Source: Paenibacillus etheri (GTDB taxonomy: Bacteria > Bacillota > Bacilli > Paenibacillales > Paenibacillaceae). From it: a stretch of 64,000 nucleotides of DNA. The stretch is from NCBI RefSeq assembly GCF_001012825.1, contig NZ_LCZJ02000033.1, forward strand, positions 612,301-676,300, read 5' to 3'. Position numbers and translations under genes: made by a program. Below the pieces are notes generated by a model that was not told the DNA's origin, made no database searches, and was given only the letters and a program-made list of their open reading frames with translations. This document shows positions 56,062 through 64,000 of this stretch, one piece after another; position 1 is the stretch's first letter; each line of letters opens with the position of its first letter.

Positions 56062-57486
56062 ATGACTAACCAAACTCAAATCTCATTCACTACTGTAGAT
56101 CAAAATGCCGATTACATCGAAGCAGCCTTATTCCATACAAATGATCTCAAAAAAAGAAGGATATCCTTTAACGGGACGGAAGGAATCCTCTTCTATCTGG
56201 AGTCCGCCGCAGACACGGAACTGGTTGAGCGGAATGTGATTGCTCCTTTTGGCCATAACCAAGACACCGATCTTTCCAAGCTATTTACATCACTCAGCTT
56301 CGGTATGGAAACAGAATTAAACAAAGGCATTCAGGGGCTTATTCACGGAGGCTGCCTCTATTTTTTAGAAGGAATGTCTGAATTTTATATCCTCTCCACC
56401 CCTGCCAAGCACGAACGAAGTATTAGCGAGCCTGAGAACGAAGCGGTTATTCGGGGTTCGCATAACGGTTTTATTGAAGATATGACGGTTAACTTATACC
56501 TGATTCGTAAACAAATCGCCACCCCAAACCTTACTGTTCGCTACACCACCCTTGGGAAAATCGCACCCAAAAAGGTAGCCTTAGTCTATATGGAGAACCT
56601 TGCCAATCCTGAATTGGTAAAAAAAGTAGACTCAAGAATAAAAAAAATTTCTCTTGATGCGGTTCTCTCCACTGGCTTTATACAGGAATTAACGGAGGAC
56701 AATTCGTACTCTATATTTCCACAACATATCAATACAGAGCGTCCAGACCATACCTCCTTCTATTTACTGAAAGGATACGTTGCTATACTGCTGGATGGAG
56801 ATCCCACTGCTCTGATTGTACCTGCCAGCTTCTTCTCCTTTTATCAGACACCAGATGACTATAGCAATCGTTGGGTGATTGCTTCCTTTGTCCGTTTTGT
56901 CCGTCTGATCGGCTTTGTAACAGCATTTCAACTGCCCGCGCTCTATATTGCTACCGTTTCTTTTCACTCCAGCGTCCTTCCCTTGCAATTGTTTTTTACG
57001 ATTCAAGGTTCATTGACCCGGATCCCATTTCCTCCGTTGGTTGAAGCAATGCTGCTTGAACTCATATTCGAACTGCTGCGGGAGGCGGGGCTCCGTCTGC
57101 CCAGCCGTGTAGGTCAAACCATTGGGATTGTAGGCGGTTTGGTCATCGGGGATGCCATTGTTAAAGCTGGATTGGTCTCTTACACAATGATCATCGTTGT
57201 CGCGTTGACTGCCATATCATCCTTTCTCATCCCTTCCAACGAGATGAGCTCCGCGATCCGATTTATGCGGTTTCCACTTATGGTTGCAGCCTCTTTGTTC
57301 GGGTATATTGGGATATCATTTGGGTTGACGATCATTTTTGTACATTTGTGTAAGCTTGAATCTTTTGGAAAACCTTACCTTACACCGCTAAGCCCGATAA
57401 ATATTCAAGGCTTGAAAGACACCTTCTTACGCCTTCCGATATGGACCATCCGCAAGAATGCAAGCAAATCAGGGGCTGAAGAATAA
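56062..57486 (+). CDS. Spore germination receptor subunit A (GerA family)
   Basis: A 474-residue A subunit of a nutrient germinant receptor in the inner spore membrane. The large N-terminal soluble region (about 1-250) includes VERNVIAPFG and IHGGCLYFLEG; the membrane part (about 270-440) has LPALYIATVSFHSSVLPLQL, EAMLLELIFELLREAGLRLP and the GerA hallmark GIVGGLVIGDAIVKAGLVS. It is slightly shorter than the usual 480-500 residues. The start is uncertain: ATG 56062 fits the family, but its ribosome site is poor, and in-frame non-ATG codons continue to 55933. It is followed by B and C subunits in one operon. Confidence 0.88.
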   Translation: MTNQTQISFTTVDQNADYIEAALFHTNDLKKRRISFNGTEGILFYLESAADTELVERNVIAPFGHNQDTDLSKLFTSLSFGMETELNKGIQGLIHGGCLYFLEGMSEFYILSTPAKHERSISEPENEAVIRGSHNGFIEDMTVNLYLIRKQIATPNLTVRYTTLGKIAPKKVALVYMENLANPELVKKVDSRIKKISLDAVLSTGFIQELTEDNSYSIFPQHINTERPDHTSFYLLKGYVAILLDGDPTALIVPASFFSFYQTPDDYSNRWVIASFVRFVRLIGFVTAFQLPALYIATVSFHSSVLPLQLFFTIQGSLTRIPFPPLVEAMLLELIFELLREAGLRLPSRVGQTIGIVGGLVIGDAIVKAGLVSYTMIIVVALTAISSFLIPSNEMSSAIRFMRFPLMVAASLFGYIGISFGLTIIFVHLCKLESFGKPYLTPLSPINIQGLKDTFLRLPIWTIRKNASKSGAEE

Positions 57487-57518
57487 TCATTTAATCTAAA
57501 CTGACAGGAGTTATAACA

Positions 57519-58613
57519 ATGACTCAAAAAGAAAAAATGATATCGAGGGGGCAGCTTTTCTGCTTTATTATTCAATCCCAAATCGGGGTTGGAATCCTGT
57601 CTCTTCCCTTCAAGCTTAGCGAAACTGCCAAGGGCGGCGGAGCGCTCTCTGTTTTGATTGCAGGCATTATTACCCAACTTGTCATCATTCTTCTATGGGT
57701 TCTGCTGAACAAGTTCCCCGGTCTTAACTTGTTTTCTATATGCTTACAGATCGGAGGCCCCATTATCGGTAGGATATTGATCATCGCTTACATCGGTTAC
57801 TTTGTTCTGCTTGGCTCTAATGTTATGTTCAGTGCGGTAGAGGTGCTGCAGAGGTGGATGCTGCAAACTACACCAAGATGGGCTATATTAGCTCTTTTCT
57901 CGATCATGACTCTCTATTTGGCAAGGGAAAAGCTTACAGTATTGGCCAGATTCTTTACACTGGCAACAGTTCTCTTTGTCCCGCTTATCCTATTTGTCAG
58001 CTACGGTTTAACTCAAGCCCATCTGGAATTAATGCTCCCCCTTTTGGAGAACGGGTTCTGGAATATCATGAATGGAGTAAAGGATTCAGCTATATCTATG
58101 TATGGTTTCGAAATGATGCTGATCGTCTATCCGCTTTCCGAAGGTACAAATAATCAAAGATTAATGACCATTAGTTTAGCCAGTGGGTTCGTAACCCTGC
58201 TCTATGTCTTCGTAGTCTCTACCTGTCTGATGGTATTTAACTCCGAGCAAATCAAATTGATACCCGAACCCGTCATCTACTTAGTAAAATCTCTTAACTT
58301 TTATATCGTAGACCGTGCAGATATCTTATTTCTGCCGATTTGGGCCATCACGCTTGTTTGTTCTATCGTTAGCTACTGCTATGCAGCATCCATCGGACTC
58401 AGTGTATTATTTAAACGAAAAAACCATAAAAATTTTACTCCGTTTGTAAAAATCAGTACATTTATGATCGCACTTGCACCTGTAACTCCTGCTGGTTTTC
58501 ATCTTTTTGATACAGCCGCTACCTATGCGTCCTATGTGTTTATTGCCGGATTATCGATGATGTTGCTGATGGTTTCCCTATTTATGAAGAGAAAAGCAGG
58601 TGGTCTTGCATGA
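57519..58613 (+). CDS. Spore germination receptor subunit B (GerAB family permease-like)
   Basis: A 364-residue membrane protein of the endospore germination permease family, related to amino acid-polyamine transporters, with about ten helices. The opening is ISRGQLFCFIIQSQIGVGIL, with the Gly-rich GVGILSLPFKL of the substrate-binding unwound helix; KDSAISMYGFEMMLIVYPLS is also typical. The B subunit binds the germinant amino acid or sugar. CAGGAG precedes the ATG; the C subunit gene overlaps its stop by four bases. Confidence 0.93.
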   Translation: MTQKEKMISRGQLFCFIIQSQIGVGILSLPFKLSETAKGGGALSVLIAGIITQLVIILLWVLLNKFPGLNLFSICLQIGGPIIGRILIIAYIGYFVLLGSNVMFSAVEVLQRWMLQTTPRWAILALFSIMTLYLAREKLTVLARFFTLATVLFVPLILFVSYGLTQAHLELMLPLLENGFWNIMNGVKDSAISMYGFEMMLIVYPLSEGTNNQRLMTISLASGFVTLLYVFVVSTCLMVFNSEQIKLIPEPVIYLVKSLNFYIVDRADILFLPIWAITLVCSIVSYCYAASIGLSVLFKRKNHKNFTPFVKISTFMIALAPVTPAGFHLFDTAATYASYVFIAGLSMMLLMVSLFMKRKAGGLA

Positions 58614-59737
58614 AGTTTGACATGAAACTCAAGTCGAATGTACTTTTAATCACCCTTGTTTCCTTCTGTCTTACTGGATGTTGGGACCGGGAATATTTGA
58701 AAGACCTGCATCTGGCTTACTGTTCAGCAATTGATTATACAGAGAACGGAGAGATCAAAGAAACCATCGAATTAATCATTCCACCCGATGTTGAGCAGAC
58801 AGCTACTAAGAGCGAAATCCATTCGAGCACAGGACCTACCGTACGGAATGCGAGCAATCAATTGCGAAATAGAGTTAGGGGAAACATAAGATTTATTAAA
58901 TATGGCTTTGAGCTTATGGGAAAGACTATGGCTGAGCAAGGCCTGTACCCTATTCTGGATGTAAATTACAGGGATCCAAGCAATCCGACATCCAATGTTC
59001 GGCTAATTATTACGGAAGGAGAAGCTTCCCAAATTCTTGAACAAAAAATGGTTGGGGAATTAAAGATCGGTGAATTCCTTAAGCAAAAGATCGATAGTCT
59101 GGAAGAAATGAGTGTTTTTCCAAAAGAAACGGCAGATACCGTGTTCCGTTCCCTAAAGGATCCAGGGCATGACTTTGCCCTTCCATATATAGATAGAAAT
59201 GAGGGCGAAATAATCGCGAAAGGGGTGGCTCTCTTTCATGACCAGAATTACAGCGGAATGTTGAACCCCGATCAGTCAATCATGATGGTCCTGCTGATGG
59301 GACAACAGGGGAAAAATGCCCGCTTCACTAAGAAACTTGATTTAGGACATTCCGATGATATTCGGAATTTCATTACTATTAATGTGGGTTCAAAAAAAAT
59401 AAAGCGGAAATTCAAGGTATCCATTGCTGATGATGAAAGCATTGATGTGAATTTGGGCTTGGAGCTGAAAGCCGTCGTAGAAGAGTTTACAGATACACTC
59501 GACGAGAAAGAACTTAAAAAAGTCAGTCAAGAACTTTCGGAATTACTTACCAAGGAAGCCGAGACAGTTGTTAATGAAATCCAAAAGGCAAACTGTGATA
59601 TCTTTGGTGTAGGAAGAAAACTTATTGCTTATCATCACAATGTCTGGAGCAATAAAAATTGGTCTGAGGATTACCGGAAAGTAAAATTCCATACCAAGGT
59701 TGATGTTAAAATTGTAAGTACGGGCATTCTACAATAG
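58610..59737 (+). CDS. Spore germination receptor subunit C (GerAC family lipoprotein)
   Basis: A 375-residue lipoprotein. Signal peptide with lipobox CLTGC followed by the family's WDRE motif, then the three-domain GerAC body, ending in the conserved NWSEDYRKVKFHTKVDVKIV region. It anchors on the outer face of the inner spore membrane and completes the A-B-C receptor. ATGA overlap with the B gene. A short T-rich stretch after the stop (GGTCTTTTTTTC) may aid termination. Confidence 0.93.
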   Translation: MKFDMKLKSNVLLITLVSFCLTGCWDREYLKDLHLAYCSAIDYTENGEIKETIELIIPPDVEQTATKSEIHSSTGPTVRNASNQLRNRVRGNIRFIKYGFELMGKTMAEQGLYPILDVNYRDPSNPTSNVRLIITEGEASQILEQKMVGELKIGEFLKQKIDSLEEMSVFPKETADTVFRSLKDPGHDFALPYIDRNEGEIIAKGVALFHDQNYSGMLNPDQSIMMVLLMGQQGKNARFTKKLDLGHSDDIRNFITINVGSKKIKRKFKVSIADDESIDVNLGLELKAVVEEFTDTLDEKELKKVSQELSELLTKEAETVVNEIQKANCDIFGVGRKLIAYHHNVWSNKNWSEDYRKVKFHTKVDVKIVSTGILQ

Positions 59738-59757
59738 ATCTTTGATTGGTCTTTTTT

Positions 59758-60567
59758 TCAATATTCTATTGTTATTAATGGAAATCCAATCGTAACGCGG
59801 TTGCTGCCCTCTTTTATATCCTGATGAATAGCTGTCTGTAGGACTATCTTGTGGCTTCCGCTCATTACGGAATGCAGCAATGCCGATGTACTATAAGAAT
59901 GGCTGGCTGTTGTTTCGTCTTCGTAGCTTTCCTGTACTTTAAGCTCGGGCAGCTGTGCGTGCATATTCTGCTCCGTTAACAGTAGAGCCTTCTGAGGGCC
60001 CTCCTGCTCCTTCGCAGCACCTTGAAGTGAGGTGTTCCATTCCGCTGTGATGCCGATCTTCCGTAGTTTCGCGCCAGCTTCTTCTGCCTCGGCTTGCAGA
60101 TCCGGAGCATTTAACAAATCAGGTGTCTCCAGGGTTACAATCACATAACTACGTCCGTTTCCAAGCTCACTCCAGAACATGGTGGTTTGAAAACCTGCTC
60201 TGTCGGCAGCTGAACGGTAAGTAAGATGTTCACCCCCGGCTTCCCGGCTTGTCTCTCCCAACCCAAGAACATCGGATAGGTTAGTTGCAGTGACACTAGC
60301 CTCTAGACCATCACCATCGTATTCTCCCTGCCATTTTAAAACTAAACGAAGAGGGGAGCCGGGTACTGTAACACTTTTACCAAGGGAAGTCAGGAGAGGG
60401 AGTGACTTTTTCAATTGCGCGATCTGGCTCTCTTTTTCACCTTCGCCCCGAAAACCTGCCAAAAGTATCGCAGTACAGCATAGAATCAATACCAGCAACG
60501 TTCCTCTAATGCCGCTTTTTCGGCCTGCACCGTGTCTTTTCCCTTTACTTTCTTCCAGATACCCCAC
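59758..60567 (-). CDS. YwmB-like exported protein
   Basis: A 269-residue protein with an N-terminal membrane segment (about 22-40, TLLVLILCCTAILLAGF) after a basic stretch, and a body matching the YwmB/DUF1779 (TATA-box-binding-protein-fold) family: LSDVLGLGETSREAGGEHLT, NGRSYVIVTLETPDL. Function unknown; Bacillus ywmB lies in a sporulation/cell-wall neighbourhood. The GTG at 60567 is chosen as the start because GAGAGGG lies nine bases upstream; an in-frame TTG is at 60585. It converges on the germination operon. Confidence 0.75.
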   Translation of the reverse strand: MGYLEESKGKRHGAGRKSGIRGTLLVLILCCTAILLAGFRGEGEKESQIAQLKKSLPLLTSLGKSVTVPGSPLRLVLKWQGEYDGDGLEASVTATNLSDVLGLGETSREAGGEHLTYRSAADRAGFQTTMFWSELGNGRSYVIVTLETPDLLNAPDLQAEAEEAGAKLRKIGITAEWNTSLQGAAKEQEGPQKALLLTEQNMHAQLPELKVQESYEDETTASHSYSTSALLHSVMSGSHKIVLQTAIHQDIKEGSNRVTIGFPLITIEY

Positions 60568-60667
60568 AATCCAACACCCTCTCAATCATGTCTATTAATC
60601 TACTAAACAGGATGTCCGCTTTACAAGATTTTATACGGAGGCAAGTATTTTCATATACTTCTGCACA

Positions 60668-60700
60668 CAAAAAAACCGGCCCTTCTTGCTCTGGCCAGTT
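60668..60700 (-). terminator. Intrinsic terminator of the lia operon
   Basis: Minus strand AACTGGCC pairs with GGCCGGTT, then TTTTTG. Confidence 0.85.
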
Positions 60701-60729
60701 CTTATACTCACATAAATTGTGATATCCAA

Positions 60730-61389
60730 TTATTCAGCTAGTCCATTTTTATATGCATAAATTGCTGCTTGGGTCCGATCTTCCACACCCAGCTTCGCGA
60801 GAATATTCGTCACATGAAATTTCACAGTCTTGATCCCAATAATTAGTTGATCAGCGATATCCTGATTCGATTTACCTTGCGCCAGCAGACGTAATACTTC
60901 CATCTCGCGCTCCGTAAGCTCTTTATAAGCTGGGGATTCACCCTTTGCGTTGTTTCGAAAACGATTCATCATTTTAGAGGCGACCTGTGACTCGAGTACA
61001 GACTGCCCTCTTGCCGCAGCACGTATAGCATCCGCCACTTCACTAGCTCGTGAGGTCTTTAGTAGATAACTGAACGCACCCGCTTCAATCACCGGATACA
61101 TTTTTTCATCATCCAGATAACTTGTCAACACGATGACTTTGATATCTGGATACTGCTTCATTAACTGTTTGGTCGTTTCAATTCCATCCATACCATCCAT
61201 TACGAGATCCATCAGGACTACATCTGGATTATACTCTTGCGCTAAGCGGATACCTTCTTCTCCACTTCCTGCTTCCCCTACGACTTCAATTCCGTCTTCA
61301 GTCCCCAGAACAGCAGCTAGTCCGATCCGGACCATCTCATGATCATCTACAAGTAATACCTTAATGGCTTCCTCCATCTCCATGGTCAC
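60730..61389 (-). CDS. liaR: Response regulator LiaR, NarL/LuxR family
   Basis: A 219-residue regulator. Receiver domain with [11 protein letters not shown], phospho-acceptor Asp61 in [10 protein letters not shown] and Lys in [10 protein letters not shown]-terminal LuxR helix-turn-helix [20 protein letters not shown]. Together with LiaS and LiaF it forms the cell-envelope stress module that in Bacillus reacts to lipid II-cycle antibiotics and activates liaH-type genes. The GTG at 61389 has AGGAGG five bases upstream; ATG 61383 is an alternative. It lies 12 bp after liaS. Confidence 0.94.
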   Translation of the reverse strand: MTMEMEEAIKVLLVDDHEMVRIGLAAVLGTEDGIEVVGEAGSGEEGIRLAQEYNPDVVLMDLVMDGMDGIETTKQLMKQYPDIKVIVLTSYLDDEKMYPVIEAGAFSYLLKTSRASEVADAIRAAARGQSVLESQVASKMMNRFRNNAKGESPAYKELTEREMEVLRLLAQGKSNQDIADQLIIGIKTVKFHVTNILAKLGVEDRTQAAIYAYKNGLAE

Positions 61390-61401
61390 TCTTTCCTCCT
61401 A

Positions 61402-62436
61402 TTATTCATTGACTAACGGAACGGTTATTTCAATCCGCATTCCTTTACCCGGAGCAGTAATAAACTGAATGGAGCCCCCGATTTCATTCATCCGCTCCTG
61501 CATGTTCGACAAACCGTAGGAAGTTTGCTTACTCTCATCCAATTCAAAACCGATCCCATCATCACGGAGCGTCAAACGAACCGTATCTCCTCGCCGATGC
61601 AGCCTGATTTCCATCTTTTCTGCTTTTGCATGACGAAGTGTATTGGAGATTGCCTCCTGCACAATACGGAATAAGTGATTCTCTACCCCTTTTAGCAATT
61701 GTACATCAGGGTCCATCTCGAACACGATTTCAATCGGAACCTTAACCTTAAGTTCCTTGATCAACTCCTGCAGCCCCTGCGCTAAACCCTTACCTTCCAA
61801 ATAAACAGGTCTCAAATGTAGCAATAGTGCTCTCATCTCTGATTGAGCTACAGCAGACATTTCTTCAATAAGTGCAATTTGCCGTTGCGCCTTGTCAAAA
61901 TCCTTCTCCAGCGTCCGGCCTACAGCCGTAGCAGTCATAGAAATCGCGAACAACTGCTGTGAGACAGCATCATGCAATTCACGTGCAAGCCGCTGACGCT
62001 CTTCCATAATAGCAGATACTCGTGCTTGCTCCGCGAGCTTCGCGTTATTTGTAGACAATCGCTGCAGCGTTGTCACTTGGTTCTCCCATTTTCCGCTGAT
62101 TCGGCCCAATTGTTCTCCGAGCCTTCCCAGCTCATCGTCACCCAAGTCAGGCATAGATAGCGTTAAGTTTCCCTTCTCCCACAATACGAGAGTTTCTCTC
62201 AGGCGTTCCAACTTTCGCTTTACTCGAAAACTCTGATAGAAACCAAAGCCAACCCCGAACCCCATCGGCAGCAGAATTAGAGTAAATGCCGTGCGTAATC
62301 CAATCATCCAGCTTTCAAAAGGCTTTAAATAGCCATATGTATACATGGTGTACAATATCACAAGCAGCATGACAAAAGAGAACAGAGCCCCCTCACCCAT
62401 ACTGCGTGACATCATATTTTTGTTCTTTTTATCCAT
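61402..62436 (-). CDS. liaS: Sensor histidine kinase LiaS
   Basis: A 344-residue NarX-type kinase. Two membrane helices (about 18-35 and 46-68) separated by some ten residues, a short HAMP segment, then the HisKA_3 phospho-acceptor His155 in ARELHDAVSQQLFAIS and the ATPase domain with QEAISNTLRHAKA and DDGIGFELD. The short external loop suggests sensing within the membrane, with LiaF as inhibitor. GGGAGG lies eight bases before the ATG; 30 bp after liaF. Confidence 0.94.
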   Translation of the reverse strand: MDKKNKNMMSRSMGEGALFSFVMLLVILYTMYTYGYLKPFESWMIGLRTAFTLILLPMGFGVGFGFYQSFRVKRKLERLRETLVLWEKGNLTLSMPDLGDDELGRLGEQLGRISGKWENQVTTLQRLSTNNAKLAEQARVSAIMEERQRLARELHDAVSQQLFAISMTATAVGRTLEKDFDKAQRQIALIEEMSAVAQSEMRALLLHLRPVYLEGKGLAQGLQELIKELKVKVPIEIVFEMDPDVQLLKGVENHLFRIVQEAISNTLRHAKAEKMEIRLHRRGDTVRLTLRDDGIGFELDESKQTSYGLSNMQERMNEIGGSIQFITAPGKGMRIEITVPLVNE

Positions 62437-62466
62437 ACGGGGACCCTCCCTTCTGTATCAAACTAA

Positions 62467-63114
62467 TCAGGATAATCGCACATCCAAATCTCCCATCAAA
62501 TAAGAGACACTAAATTTCACCTTATATTCACTGCTATCATAGTTAGGGGACTTCCAATTCAGACGGTTTAGCATACCTGTATCGCGCCCATTACCGAATT
62601 CAATCGATCCAAAAAGCACAAAGGCTTCGATTTCTATACCATAATCATCTGACAATTGAATGTCCATATCACCAAAGATCCCTTGAAACAGCATAACTGT
62701 TTCCTTTTGCTCCGCCATAGCCAGTGAAAGATCAAGATCGGCCTCCCCAAGGATATGCCATGAGCTAAGGCTGTGCATCACCCAGGGTGAACGATCCCAG
62801 TCAAATCTAGACGAAAAGTTCTGCTTCTGCATAAACCCTTCCTTGCGCTGAACTCTTTTGGATTTAGTAAAAAACATTCCCAGTGAGATCAAGCAAATCC
62901 CCAGCACGAGCACCAAATGATCCAGCAAAAGCAATATAGCTCCAATCCCGAGCAGCTTATAACCCTGCTTCACTTTGCCTGACGTCGTACGGTAGACCCC
63001 TAGGAACAGGAATAGAAGCGCGACAATGGAGAAAAAGCCGAGCCATCTACCAAAAATCATCATGCAGCCAACACCGATCAGTCCGATGGCAATCAAACGG
63101 TTTCGTTTATCCAT
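62467..63114 (-). CDS. liaF: LiaF-like membrane inhibitor of LiaRS
   Basis: A 215-residue membrane protein. Residues 1-95 hold about four short membrane segments (LIAIGLIGVGCMMIFGRWLG, IVALLFLFLGVY, LLGIGAILLLL); residues 110-215 are the cell-wall-active-antibiotics response domain with GEADLDLSLAMAEQ, IFGDMDIQLSDD and VSYLMGDLDVRLS. Holds LiaS inactive without stress. The ATG at 63114 has GGAGG six bases upstream; 46 codons of open frame upstream lack a ribosome site. Confidence 0.9.
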   Translation of the reverse strand: MDKRNRLIAIGLIGVGCMMIFGRWLGFFSIVALLFLFLGVYRTTSGKVKQGYKLLGIGAILLLLDHLVLVLGICLISLGMFFTKSKRVQRKEGFMQKQNFSSRFDWDRSPWVMHSLSSWHILGEADLDLSLAMAEQKETVMLFQGIFGDMDIQLSDDYGIEIEAFVLFGSIEFGNGRDTGMLNRLNWKSPNYDSSEYKVKFSVSYLMGDLDVRLS

Positions 63115-63195
63115 TTCGCACCTCCTACAAGTTTTACGTAGCAAAACTAACTTCGTAAGCAAAACTATACTCTTCAATATATTATCGCCAGCCGC

Positions 63196-63238
63196 TATAA
63201 AAGCCATATCGGTATGGAGATCCATACCGTATGGCTTC
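63196..63238 (-). terminator. Terminator-like hairpin between liaH and liaF
   Basis: Minus strand GCCATACGGTATGG pairs with CCATACCGATATGGC with one mismatch, followed by TTTTATAG. It would let liaH be expressed above liaFSR from a shared promoter. Confidence 0.75.
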
Positions 63239-63283
63239 TTCTTGTCCAGCATATCATATCTACTTAAGTTTTAGGAACAGGAT

Positions 63284-63988
63284 TTATTCTTCTTTTTTGT
63301 TTAAAGAAGGAGCAGCTGGTGTATCATTCAGCTTGCTTCTTAGTGCAGCCAGTTGCTCATCCACCTTCAGTTGTTTCTCAACATCGACTGGTTTAGTGTA
63401 AGCAGCGGATGGGCTGTAAGGTGCACGCATTACATCTGCTTCTGCTTCAAGCTGCATAATCTTCTCTTCCATCCGGTGGAATCCGAGTGAAGCACTGCCA
63501 CTTTCGATGGAATGTACGCTGCTGATTTGTGTCATTTGTTTCTTCGCTTTAGCCATTTGAGCACGGGATACGAGCTCGTTACGCTTGTTGCGCAGCTTGT
63601 AGAATTCATCCTTCATATCGTGCAGCTGACCAACCAATTCCTTCGCTTGCACTTCAGCTTGAGCATGAAGATCACTGTATTCCGCTTGTTTTTGGTCGAA
63701 ATAGATTTTTTCTTCCAACAGCTTGCGAGTCACTTCTTCTTGACCGTTTTTCAGTGCCAATTCAGCTTGTGCTCCACGTTGTGCGGACATTTTTGCTGCT
63801 TCTTCCACGCGTTGTTTCATGCGGCGTTCGTTCGCCATTTGCTTGGCAACTGTAACTTCTGCTTCGTGGATTTCAGCCTCCATATCGCGCAGATATTGGT
63901 TAAGCATTACGATTGGGTCCTCTACCTTATCCAACAAGTCATTTACCGACGCCTTAGTCATATCTTTAATTCTTTGAAATACTCCCAT
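63284..63988 (-). CDS. liaH: PspA/IM30 family envelope-stress protein (LiaH)
   Basis: A 234-residue PspA-like protein that coats and stabilises the cytoplasmic membrane under stress. It opens [20 protein letters not shown], the amphipathic membrane-binding helix, then [20 protein letters not shown], then long coiled coil (about 25-190) rich in Glu, Lys, Gln and Ala. The C-terminal tail is Pro/Ala-rich. The ATG at 63988 lies 12 bases from the window end, so its ribosome site and promoter are outside. It leads liaFSR. Confidence 0.93.
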   Translation of the reverse strand: MGVFQRIKDMTKASVNDLLDKVEDPIVMLNQYLRDMEAEIHEAEVTVAKQMANERRMKQRVEEAAKMSAQRGAQAELALKNGQEEVTRKLLEEKIYFDQKQAEYSDLHAQAEVQAKELVGQLHDMKDEFYKLRNKRNELVSRAQMAKAKKQMTQISSVHSIESGSASLGFHRMEEKIMQLEAEADVMRAPYSPSAAYTKPVDVEKQLKVDEQLAALRSKLNDTPAAPSLNKKEE

Positions 63989-64000
63989 GATTTACAATTC

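Overview
The window reads as chromosome of a spore-forming Firmicute of the Paenibacillus type. Pointers are SLH-anchored surface proteins, an LplABC-like sugar importer with a membrane-bound AraC regulator, a collagen-like exosporium protein, SspI, a GerA-type germination operon, a LiaFSR/LiaH envelope-stress locus, strong GGAGG ribosome sites and frequent TTG/GTG starts. I saw no rRNA, tRNA, CRISPR, insertion sequence or prophage. Most of it is ordinary chromosome with a few repeat-rich or decayed gaps.

Layout. 1-10.1 kb: the 5' part of an SLH surface protein, a LacI regulator and a roughly 2,417-residue surface protein carrying two different phosphoesterase domains, lectin-like modules and three SLH repeats. 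10.6-15.1 kb: fabH under a FapR-like operator, a lipoprotein, a MATE exporter and an AraC regulator. 15.2-21.4 kb: lipoprotein plus two permeases (LplABC-like) and a divergent membrane AraC regulator. 21.6-23.1 kb: BclB-like collagen protein. 23.2-26.5 kb: selD-mnmH-cysteine desulfurase, a selenouridine-tRNA module. 26.9-28.1 kb: an alpha/beta-hydrolase-fold gene with substituted catalytic residues, preceded by a c-di-AMP (ydaO-type) riboswitch with its own terminator. 28.2-30.4 kb: a 57-residue gene, a NIF3/response-regulator scar, a fused Ada protein and an internally deleted PEP mutase-like gene. 30.5-36.7 kb: EamA transporter, repetitive copper-amine-oxidase-N-domain surface protein, class B PBP. 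36.9-40.1 kb: Fur-boxed siderophore importer. 40.2-42.8 kb: 6-phospho-beta-glucosidase with divergent LacI regulator. 42.9-48.9 kb: two-component system, GNAT enzyme and heterodimeric ABC exporter. 48.9-52.6 kb: rRNA methyltransferase-like protein, Ktr/Trk RCK subunit, sspI, prfC. 52.6-54.1 kb: gene-free, with an eleven-copy 52-bp tandem array and five 18-bp repeats. 54.1-60.6 kb: zwf, gerA-type operon, YwmB-like protein. 60.7-64 kb: liaR, liaS, liaF, liaH.

How genes connect. The selenium module makes selenophosphate (SelD) and uses it on tRNA (MnmH), with a desulfurase able to mobilise selenium. The Lpl-like importer and its divergent regulator look like one sugar-uptake unit. Cell-envelope functions recur: SLH proteins, PBP, Lia system. 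The most unusual element is the complete c-di-AMP riboswitch, terminator and promoter in front of a probable pseudo-hydrolase, in a genome that also has an RCK potassium-channel subunit 22 kb away, a family that often responds to c-di-AMP.
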